From the NCBI GenBank assembly GCA_040756745.1, contig JBFLYO010000047.1, positions 1 through 20,356 of the forward strand: DNA of 20,356 nt, in the 5' to 3' direction. The notes beneath the pieces were generated by a model. It saw only the letters and a program-made list of their open reading frames with translations, was not told the origin of the DNA and ran no database searches. The position numbers and the translations under genes are program-made. The first letter of the stretch is position 1; each line of letters starts with the position of its first letter. Positions 14,899 to 20,356 of the stretch are shown in pieces. Source of the stretch: JBFLYO01 sp040756745. GTDB taxonomy: Bacteria; Bacteroidota; Ignavibacteria; UBA10030; UBA6906.

Positions 14899-15441
14899 AT
14901 GAACGCAGACGTCTGGCAACCGGGCGCCACGCTTCAATGGCGGCAGCCCGGACGCGCAAAAGAAGGATATGTCCTCACCACGGGAACTGAGGAAGCCGCC
15001 CGCTTTACAGTCACGAGCTGGCACGTGGCGAATGCCCGCGGCGAAAGCGCGCTCGGGTCATGGATATTCAGCAAGGAAGGATTCTGGGATTCACGATACT
15101 TCATCCGCGAGGAAGCCACGCATGTGGATGTCGCGGAGTTCTTCCCGAAGTGGCACTGGTCAAGCGGTAGGATCCAGTTCACGAATGGCAAAGAGTTTGC
15201 ATGGAAGATCTCGGGGGTGTTCTCCAGGTATCACACGATCGCGACGTTGACCGGCGCAAACGTGCTGGTGCTCCGGGAAGGGCTTGGTGAATCGTTCTGG
15301 AGAGACCTGTTCAGGCAACAGGGGCGCATCGAGGTCGGAGAAGCCGAGAAAGACCCGAAGACGCTTTCCATCCTTGCCATGTTCGCCTGGCACCTTGCGT
15401 TGATGACGCATCAACGAAGGGCGTCGGCTGCGGGAGGGTAG
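14899..15441 (+). CDS. Unrecognised beta-rich protein
   Basis: This is a 180-residue protein without signal peptide or clear membrane helix. The sequence alternates short beta-like segments rich in Trp and Phe (WQPGATLQWRQPG, GSWIFSKEGFWDSRYFI, AEFFPKWHWSSGRIQF, FAWKISGVFSRYHTI) with a final helix, LSILAMFAWHLALMT. The pattern of short strands with a closing helix recalls Tubby/LURP-like phospholipid-scramblase-type folds, but I cannot support that by motif. The ATG at 14899 has GGAG seven bases before it; an in-frame ATG at 14887 lacks a site. It is divergent from the HEAT-repeat gene and convergent with the ACT-domain gene. The stop runs straight into a heptamer array. Coding status is good; function is unknown. 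Confidence 0.65.
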   Translation: MNADVWQPGATLQWRQPGRAKEGYVLTTGTEEAARFTVTSWHVANARGESALGSWIFSKEGFWDSRYFIREEATHVDVAEFFPKWHWSSGRIQFTNGKEFAWKISGVFSRYHTIATLTGANVLVLREGLGESFWRDLFRQQGRIEVGEAEKDPKTLSILAMFAWHLALMTHQRRASAAGG

Positions 15442-15523
15442 GGATGAAGGATTATGAGTTATGAGTGAAGAATGATGAGTTGTGAGTAAAGAGTGATGGG
15501 ATATGAATACTGAGTTATGATTC
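15440..15523. repeat. Long degenerate heptamer array (ATGAGTT type)
   Basis: Twelve 7-base units in strict phase, most of form ATGAGTK or AAGARTG; the clearest are ATGAGTT at 15454 and 15475 and ATGAGTG at 15461. The array starts on the stop codon of the plus-strand gene (15441) and ends within the last codons of the minus-strand ACT gene, filling the whole convergent gap. It is the longest of six such arrays in the window. Confidence 0.8.
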
Positions 15524-15904
15524 GGCACCCTGGAGAACCTCCATGGCTCCGTCGAGGTCCTGGACGTCCAGGATGACGCAGGCGTTCTTCTGGCCCTTGC
15601 CCACCGTGCCGTAGCAGTAATCGATATTGATCCGCGCGGCACCCAGACGAGAGACAACGAAGGCAAACGATCCCGGCTTGTTGTTCAGGTCGAGTCGGAG
15701 CACATCACGTACTTCCACCTGATACCGCCCCTTCGCGAGCGCCCTCATCGCACGATCGACGTCGGAGACGGAGAGTTTTGCGACATCCTGGAACAGTCCA
15801 ATCGCCTCAATGTTGATCCTCTCTGAGGCGAGATGGCCGAGGAGATCTCCCAGTGCACCAGGTCGGTTCTCGACCACGACGAACAGCTCTCTGATCTTTT
15901 CCAC
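15515..15904 (-). CDS. Tandem ACT-domain protein
   Basis: This is a 129-residue protein made of two ACT domains (about residues 3-65 and 67-125). Each has the expected turn after the first strand: ELFVVVENRPGALGDLLGHLA and VLRLDLNNKPGSFAFVVSRLG. ERINIEAIGLF and ARINIDYCYGTV then form the second strands. ACT domains bind small ligands, usually amino acids, and regulate enzymes; stand-alone tandem proteins of this size are common and mostly uncharacterised. The start is set by GGAGG five bases before GTG 15904, rather than the TTG at 15928. The last codons overlap a heptamer repeat array, so the C-terminus may vary between strains. It is divergent from the Ser/Thr kinase gene. Confidence 0.85.
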   Translation of the reverse strand: MEKIRELFVVVENRPGALGDLLGHLASERINIEAIGLFQDVAKLSVSDVDRAMRALAKGRYQVEVRDVLRLDLNNKPGSFAFVVSRLGAARINIDYCYGTVGKGQKNACVILDVQDLDGAMEVLQGAES

Positions 15905-15909
15905 CGCTT

Positions 15910-15914
15910 CCTCC
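15910..15914 (-). promoter_or_regulatory. Ribosome binding site fixing a GTG start for the ACT gene
   Basis: GGAGG on the minus strand, 5 nt before GTG at 15904. No comparable site precedes the upstream TTG (15928) or GTG (15916). Confidence 0.6.
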
Positions 15915-16091
15915 ACAGAGTGTGACAATGGGCTGTTTCACCGGTTCCCTCCGTGCCCGGCAACGTCGGCACCGTAAAACGTTTCCAATGCCTCAAGATC
16001 ATCGATTGACGCCTGCAAGCAACAGGAAAGAAGTCCATCGAGCGATGAGAATACAGAGCAGGGGGGTGAAAGTCAAGAGGTTCCCTTCGGG

Positions 16092-16120
16092 TTGCATTTC
16101 GTCCCCTGCCGCCGTACCTT
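16092..16120 (+). promoter_or_regulatory. Promoter candidate for the Ser/Thr kinase gene
   Basis: TTGCAT (16092-16097), 17 nt, TACCTT (16115-16120). The predicted leader is about 24 nt and contains AGGA six bases before the ATG at 16151. Confidence 0.55.
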
Positions 16121-16150
16121 ACCCCCGTTCTTACCCACAGAGGAATTGTC

Positions 16151-19063
16151 ATGACCAGTCTGACCGGTCAAACAGTTTCTCACTATAAGATTCTCGAGCG
16201 TCTGGGCGGCGGGGGGATGGGTGTCGTGTATAAAGCCGAAGATACCCGTCTCCGACGCACCGTCGCCGTCAAGTTCCTCCCTCCCGATCTCACCCGCGAC
16301 GCGGACGCGAAGCAGCGTTTCATCCATGAAGCGCAAACAGCATCATCGCTTGACCACCCCAATATTTGCGCAATCTACGAAATTGACGAGACCTCGGACG
16401 GCCAGCTCTTCATGGTGATGGCCTGCTACGACGGGGAATCGTTGAAGCAGAAGATCGAACGGAGACCGCTGGAACCCCAACAGGCGGTCAACATCGCAGC
16501 GCAGATGGCCAGGGGGCTCGCCAAGGCACATCGTGCCGGCATCACGCATCGTGACATCAAGCCGGCGAACATCATGATCACGACCGAAGGCATCGCTAAG
16601 ATCGTCGATTTCGGGCTCGCAAAGCTCGCGGGACAGTCGGGGCTGACCAAAACGGGCTGGACGGCCGGGACGGCCGAGTACATGTCGCCGGAGCAGGTGC
16701 AGGGCGAGGCAATCGATCACCGGACCGATATCTGGTCGTTCGGCGTCACTTTTCATCAGATGCTGACAGGCACACTCCCGTTCGCCAGTGAGCACCAGCC
16801 CGCGCTCTTGTACTCAATCATTCACGAAGCCCCTGCACTCCATGCGCTGAAGGGTCGGGACGTCCCTGAGCACCTTGCACTCCTGATTGAACGCTGTCTC
16901 GAGAAAGACCGATCCGCACGGCCGCAGAACGCCGAGGAGTTGCTCCGATCGATCGAGAGCCCGCTCTCCCGCCCCGGGATAACATTGCGTGCGCGCCGGA
17001 CTTTCCGCGGAAGGCGGCGGCTGCTTGCCGTCGGATTGGCGGCTGCTCTCCTGGTTGCGGTCGCGTTGCGCTTCATTGTGTTCGGGCCGACCACGTCTCC
17101 GCCCAGCCCGGCGTACGTGGTGATCGCGGAGTATGGAAATGCCACAGGCCAACCCGTGTTCGACCATTCACTGACGGAGGCGTTGCGGGTGTCCCTTCAG
17201 CAATCACGGCATTTCAGGGTTCTTCCGCAAAGCCGGGTTGCACGCGCACGGGAGCTCCTGCGTATCCCGGAGCGGGCTGCGCTGGACGGTCCGGCTGCCC
17301 TGTCCGTTGCACGGCGTGAAGGGGCGCGCGCTGTCATCGCAGGCTCCATCGCCTCACTCGGAAACACCTATGATCTGATCTGCACCATCCTCAATGCGTC
17401 CGACGGGGAACCGATCGCCCGGTTGCGCGAGACCGCAGTGCGGATCGAAGACGTGCTCGGCGCTATGGACCGGCTGTGCGAGGCCGTGCGTGCCCATCTC
17501 GGGGAATCCCTTGAGCAGTTCAGCGGAACTCTACAGAAACTGGAGGAGGTAACGACGTCATCCCTTGAGGCCCTCGAGCTCTATGCGCGGGCTGAGACCT
17601 ATTCCATGCAGGGAAAGTACGGTGAGGCGGCCGCGCTTCTCGAACAGGCCGTCCGGATCGATACAATGTTTGCGATGGCTGTGAGCGAACTGTCGTATGC
17701 CTACCGCAAGATCGGGAACGACAGCCTTGCAGTCCTCTATCACGCCCGCGTGCTTCCCCTGGCCAACCGCGTCACAGAGCAGGAGCGATACCTCATGCTC
17801 GAGCTGTACTATGGCCCGAGCTTCGAGATGGATTTCCCCAAGGCCTTCGAGAATATTCAGCAGGCCGTGATCCGCTCGCCGGACGACGCATCGGCCCTCT
17901 CAACCCTTGGACACCTGGCCATGTTCCTTGGCGATACGCGGACCGCTCTTGAAGCGAATGCCCGGGCCGCGGAGCTTTCCTCCGACTATGCCGGCACATC
18001 GTATAACAACTCGGGTTACGCTCTCGCGCTTGACGCGCGGGCCGATGAGGCACTGAGGTTTTTCCGAATGAGTAAGACACTCCGCCCCGACTATTACGGC
18101 ATCGATTGCTACATGGCCAGCACCCATTTGCTGAAAGGCGACCCCGATTCCTGTGAACGCATCCTCCGCGGCGCACTCCCGCTTGCTGATCCCTTTCGTG
18201 CCGCCCAGATCAGGGTGCTCCTGGCATCCCTCTCGTATCTGCTCGGCAAGCCAGCGCAGGCGCGAATCGAGTGCAGGCAGGGAATCGCCGCTCTCCAGCA
18301 AGTCCGACGGATCGCCGATCAGGGTTACTTCCACTACCTCCTCGGCGAGATCGCTCTGACAGAAGGCAATCGACCGGAATACCGCAGCGAGCTCCTGAAG
18401 AGCACGTCCCTCGCAGGGTCGCCATATTTTGAGCTTGCCCTCGCAGGGGCAAGCTTTGCCCGGAACGGCTACGCGCGGGAAGCGCGGATGACGCTCGATC
18501 GTCTCATGGCTGTCCGGAGCCGGGATCCCTTCTTCGTCAATCGGAGAAGCGCGTTCGTGAATTTGATCAGCGGCGAAATCGACCGGACCGCGGGAAGGCT
18601 CAGGGAGGCACGGCAACATTTCGAGAGCGTCGAACGACTGCGGACCGGCGACCCATTATACTGGATGGCCCAGAAAGGGCTCGCGCAAACCCTTGCTGGT
18701 GCCCGCGATACCTCCGCTGTTGCCTGTTACCGGTCGATTCTCGCGCGGCGGGGAGAGGCCGTTATGGGTTCCCTTTCAAACTTCCGGTGCGGCGGGGTGT
18801 GGACCGCATCACTGTGGCCAGAAGTGCATCTGGAGCTCGGCGAACTTCTGAGCATGGTTCAACGCACCCCCCCTTCCCCCCTCTCTTCGAAGAAGAGAGG
18901 GGGGAGCGAGAGGGGTGAGTTCCTATCTCGAACCGACGGTGTTCACAAAGCTGCAACAAGCGAGATCGATTCTGCTCTCGTGTGGTGGAGGAATGCCGAG
19001 GAGTCGTTTCGCCCGGCAAAGCGCGCACAACTTCTCCGGTCGGTCGCCGACCGGATCCACTGA
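16151..19063 (+). CDS. Transmembrane Ser/Thr protein kinase with TolB-like and TPR sensor half
   Basis: This is a 970-residue Hanks-type kinase. The catalytic domain (about 12-268) is complete: glycine loop GGGGMGVVYKAED, Lys41 in VAVKF, HRDIKPANIM (Asp135), DFG at 153-155, and SPEQ at 179-182. A membrane helix (~291-311) leads to a domain at ~318-450 (PVFDHSLTEALRVSLQQSRHFRVL), like the TolB/FlgO-type module in similar receptors. TPR-like helical repeats follow from ~465 to the end (ALELYARAETYSMQGKYGEAAALLEQAV is the clearest). The outer half is probably periplasmic and senses an unknown partner. At residues ~905-925 a Pro/Ser/Lys/Gly/Arg-rich insert is coded by a palindrome (18876-18904). 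The lipoprotein gene starts 29 nt after its stop. Confidence 0.9.
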   Translation: MTSLTGQTVSHYKILERLGGGGMGVVYKAEDTRLRRTVAVKFLPPDLTRDADAKQRFIHEAQTASSLDHPNICAIYEIDETSDGQLFMVMACYDGESLKQKIERRPLEPQQAVNIAAQMARGLAKAHRAGITHRDIKPANIMITTEGIAKIVDFGLAKLAGQSGLTKTGWTAGTAEYMSPEQVQGEAIDHRTDIWSFGVTFHQMLTGTLPFASEHQPALLYSIIHEAPALHALKGRDVPEHLALLIERCLEKDRSARPQNAEELLRSIESPLSRPGITLRARRTFRGRRRLLAVGLAAALLVAVALRFIVFGPTTSPPSPAYVVIAEYGNATGQPVFDHSLTEALRVSLQQSRHFRVLPQSRVARARELLRIPERAALDGPAALSVARREGARAVIAGSIASLGNTYDLICTILNASDGEPIARLRETAVRIEDVLGAMDRLCEAVRAHLGESLEQFSGTLQKLEEVTTSSLEALELYARAETYSMQGKYGEAAALLEQAVRIDTMFAMAVSELSYAYRKIGNDSLAVLYHARVLPLANRVTEQERYLMLELYYGPSFEMDFPKAFENIQQAVIRSPDDASALSTLGHLAMFLGDTRTALEANARAAELSSDYAGTSYNNSGYALALDARADEALRFFRMSKTLRPDYYGIDCYMASTHLLKGDPDSCERILRGALPLADPFRAAQIRVLLASLSYLLGKPAQARIECRQGIAALQQVRRIADQGYFHYLLGEIALTEGNRPEYRSELLKSTSLAGSPYFELALAGASFARNGYAREARMTLDRLMAVRSRDPFFVNRRSAFVNLISGEIDRTAGRLREARQHFESVERLRTGDPLYWMAQKGLAQTLAGARDTSAVACYRSILARRGEAVMGSLSNFRCGGVWTASLWPEVHLELGELLSMVQRTPPSPLSSKKRGGSERGEFLSRTDGVHKAATSEIDSALVWWRNAEESFRPAKRAQLLRSVADRIH
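18876..18904. repeat. 29-bp perfect palindromic repeat inside the kinase gene
   Basis: CCCCCCTCTCTTC (18876-18888) and GAAGAGAGGGGGG (18892-18904) form a 13-bp perfect stem with a 3-nt loop. Looser outer pairing (CACCCC at 18866 onward with GGGGTG near 18913-18918) widens it to about 50 bp. It resembles REP/MITE-like palindromic elements that lie in-frame in coding sequence. Confidence 0.7.
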
Positions 19064-19092
19064 CACAATACCACAACACGAAAGGTGCCACG

Positions 19093-19425
19093 ATGAGCGT
19101 CCGAACGCGCAACGTTCTTTCTTTCCTGATCATAGTGGCAGCCGCCGGATGGATCACTGCCGGCTGCTACAAGGAACCCGTGAACCAGTGGCCCCCCGAC
19201 CGGCTCACGGTCAGACAGCATACGGGAAATACTTACGAGATCACGCCCATCTGGCGGGATACCGTGACAGGTGCTGCTTCCATGTGGGCGACACAAGACA
19301 CAATCCCCTTCCCTCCAAGGGGATTCATGCTGAGCTTGGTCAGACAGGATACGATCCCGAAGGTCCAGGCGGTGGGAGCAATGACCCAGGATACGATTCC
19401 GAAGCATCAGGATACCATTCCCTGA
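19093..19425 (+). CDS. Small lipoprotein with QDTIP repeats
   Basis: This is a 110-residue predicted lipoprotein. The signal (MSVRTRNVLSFLIIVAAAGWITAGC) has a basic n-region and a lipobox ITAGC, with Cys at residue 25 as the lipidated residue. The mature chain is short and ends in four copies of QDTIP at about residues 68-72, 85-89, 99-103 and 106-110, the last being the C-terminus. An IWRDTV earlier may be a degenerate copy. I know no family. The ATG at 19093 follows AAAGGTG; the open frame back to 18982 overlaps the kinase and lacks a signal. It starts 29 nt after the kinase stop and is probably cotranscribed, so it may be the kinase's periplasmic partner, which is speculation. Confidence 0.7.
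   Translation: MSVRTRNVLSFLIIVAAAGWITAGCYKEPVNQWPPDRLTVRQHTGNTYEITPIWRDTVTGAASMWATQDTIPFPPRGFMLSLVRQDTIPKVQAVGAMTQDTIPKHQDTIP
19294..19422 (+). repeat. Four QDTIP coding repeats
   Basis: 15-base units at 19294, 19345, 19387 and 19408 differ at wobble positions yet encode the same pentapeptide. Their spacing is unequal (51, 42, 21 bases), so this is not a simple tandem duplication. Confidence 0.7.
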
Positions 19426-19457
19426 CGATCGGGCGCCGGGTCGGCGCACGGACATCC

Positions 19458-19486
19458 TTGATTCTGATACCGGGGCAACATACTTT
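19458..19486 (+). promoter_or_regulatory. Promoter candidate for the uroporphyrinogen-decarboxylase-family gene
   Basis: TTGATT (19458-19463), 17 nt, TACTTT (19481-19486). The leader would be about 46 nt. It lies 32 nt after the lipoprotein stop, in a 113-nt gap. Confidence 0.5.
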
Positions 19487-19538
19487 CCGGTCTGATGTCT
19501 GAGGAGTTTCTGGGATATTCATCCTCATCACTGCGCCA

Positions 19539-20356
19539 ATGACTTCACGCGCCCGCGTTTGCGCCGCACTCAGGAAAGAATCCGTCGACCGCGTTCCGGT
19601 GTGGATGTGGTATCATCCCGAGACTGCGGCGGCGCTCGCCAGGGAGCTTGAGATCCCCCCTGTCCGGCTTGCAGACGCACTGGGGGACGACATCCGGCAG
19701 GCATGGGTGGGGAACAACTACGCGATGGAAGGGATCGTCCATCCGGAGGAAGGGGGAACGCACACGGATGCGTGGGGGATCGAATGGATCAGAATAGGCG
19801 CGTTCAATCAGGTGAAGCGCTCACCTCTCAGCGATGCCGGGCCTGAGGAAATCCGGAAATACACGTTTCCCTACGCCGCCACGGAAGATCTACTGGCATC
19901 GATGGCGCGCGCTGCCTCCGACTCCGGAGACTACTTCATCGGATGCGACATATCCCCTTGCCTGCTGGAGCTGCTCTTCCGGATCAGGGGAATGGAAGAG
20001 ACCCTCGTCGACATTGCGGGCGATCCGGAGATCACGGAGCCGCTGATTCGCAGGGCAGCAGATTTCGCCGTTCACCTGGCCGCTGCTGCAGCCGACAGGT
20101 TCAGACTCGACTGGCTCTGGACAGGAGATGACGTCGGCGGACAGCGCGCACTGATCGTCAGCCCTGACCGTTGGCGTGCAATTGTGCGCCCGCACCTTGA
20201 GCGCATCTTTGCTGTCGGGAAGTCTCGAGGGCTTCCGGTGGCGTATCATTGTTGCGGGACGCTCCGCCCCATCATCCCGGATCTGGTCGAGATGGGACTT
20301 GACGTGCTCAATCCGATCCAGAGCAATTGTCCCGGCATGGATGCTGCCGAATTAAA
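19539..20356 (+). CDS. Uroporphyrinogen decarboxylase (URO-D) family protein, C-terminus cut by window edge
   Basis: 272 codons are visible from the ATG at 19539 and the frame is still open at the end; relatives are about 340-380 residues. Visible motifs fit the URO-D superfamily branch that includes corrinoid methyltransferases (MtaA/CmuA type) and many uncharacterised proteins: RVPVWMWYHPETA near the start, TGDDVGGQRALIVSPDRWR (~196-213), then VAYHCCGTLRPIIPDLVEMGLD and VLNPIQSNCPGMD (~235-268). The HCC stretch (237-239) is where MtaA-like enzymes bind zinc. True heme-pathway HemE has different N-terminal arginine motifs, so a heme role is unlikely. Substrate is unknown. No clear Shine-Dalgarno site is seen; a promoter candidate lies at 19458. 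Confidence 0.8.
   Translation, partial: MTSRARVCAALRKESVDRVPVWMWYHPETAAALARELEIPPVRLADALGDDIRQAWVGNNYAMEGIVHPEEGGTHTDAWGIEWIRIGAFNQVKRSPLSDAGPEEIRKYTFPYAATEDLLASMARAASDSGDYFIGCDISPCLLELLFRIRGMEETLVDIAGDPEITEPLIRRAADFAVHLAAAAADRFRLDWLWTGDDVGGQRALIVSPDRWRAIVRPHLERIFAVGKSRGLPVAYHCCGTLRPIIPDLVEMGLDVLNPIQSNCPGMDAAEL

Noticed and set aside
15440..15523. CRISPR array
   Set aside because: Units are seven bases and directly adjacent, with no spacers or long repeats, and no cas gene is present.
15905..15928. TTG or GTG starts upstream of 15904 for the ACT protein
   Set aside because: Only the GTG at 15904 has a Shine-Dalgarno site at proper distance; the extra residues are not part of the ACT fold.
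16151..19063. Diversity-generating retroelement or other system as source of the repeats
   Set aside because: No reverse transcriptase and no template/variable repeat pair is visible in the window.
1..20356. Transposase, integrase, tRNA or rRNA genes
   Set aside because: No such signature was seen by reading; a tRNA scan could still find one, but none is evident in the gaps.

Overview
This window looks like a chromosomal segment of an uncultured, fairly GC-rich, diderm bacterium, most likely in or near the Bacteroidota/Chlorobiota (FCB) assemblage. The clues are a DUF5916-type outer-membrane barrel, a small HEAT-repeat protein of a type I associate with Bacteroidota, a two-part Ser/Thr kinase with a periplasmic TPR half, and promoters of the form TTG-N20-TAnnWT. 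The lineage is an inference from family content; no rRNA or tRNA gene is visible. No prophage, transposase or CRISPR array was seen. The first ~50 bases are an abnormal G-rich run and may be poor contig-end sequence.

Layout. 3-356: C-terminal end of a BNR-propeller type secreted protein, convergent with a secreted chalcone-isomerase-like protein (424-1038, minus). 1257-2519 (minus): a ComF-like phosphoribosyltransferase joined through one membrane helix to an SH3b domain. It is divergent from 3016-4542 (plus), an FHA domain joined through one membrane helix to a lytic transglycosylase. 4570-6924: a secreted GH27 alpha-galactosidase-like enzyme. 7054-9225: a CBM9-like/DUF5916 outer-membrane protein. 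9322-9894 (minus): MsrA. 10142-12217: a CHASE3/PAS sensor without a kinase domain. 12349-13257: an aldo/keto reductase. Minus strand 13273-14149: a nucleotidyltransferase overlapping a small antitoxin-like partner. 14211-14777 (minus): HEAT-repeat protein. 14899-15441: unrecognised protein. 15515-15904 (minus): tandem ACT-domain protein. 16151-19063: Ser/Thr kinase-TPR receptor followed by a small lipoprotein with QDTIP repeats. 19539-end: uroporphyrinogen-decarboxylase-family protein cut by the window edge.

Most of this is housekeeping-like or envelope-related accessory content. Three things stand out. First, the divergent pair at 1257-4542: both proteins place a cytosolic signalling or enzyme module on one side of the membrane and a wall-associated module on the other. 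Second, short degenerate tandem arrays with 6- or 7-base periods sit just after stop codons at several places (1220, 6930, 9226, 9285, 15440), and a sixth at 4597 has become the signal peptide of the alpha-galactosidase. Third, eight genes share promoter candidates with an invariant 17-nt spacer, one of which places transcription start on the A of the start codon (leaderless antitoxin-like gene at 14149).

Functional links are mostly inferred. The kinase at 16151 could supply phospho-threonine for the FHA protein at 3016. The GH27 enzyme and the DUF5916 barrel may act together in glycan use at the outer surface. No computation or database search was run; all domain calls come from motif reading.
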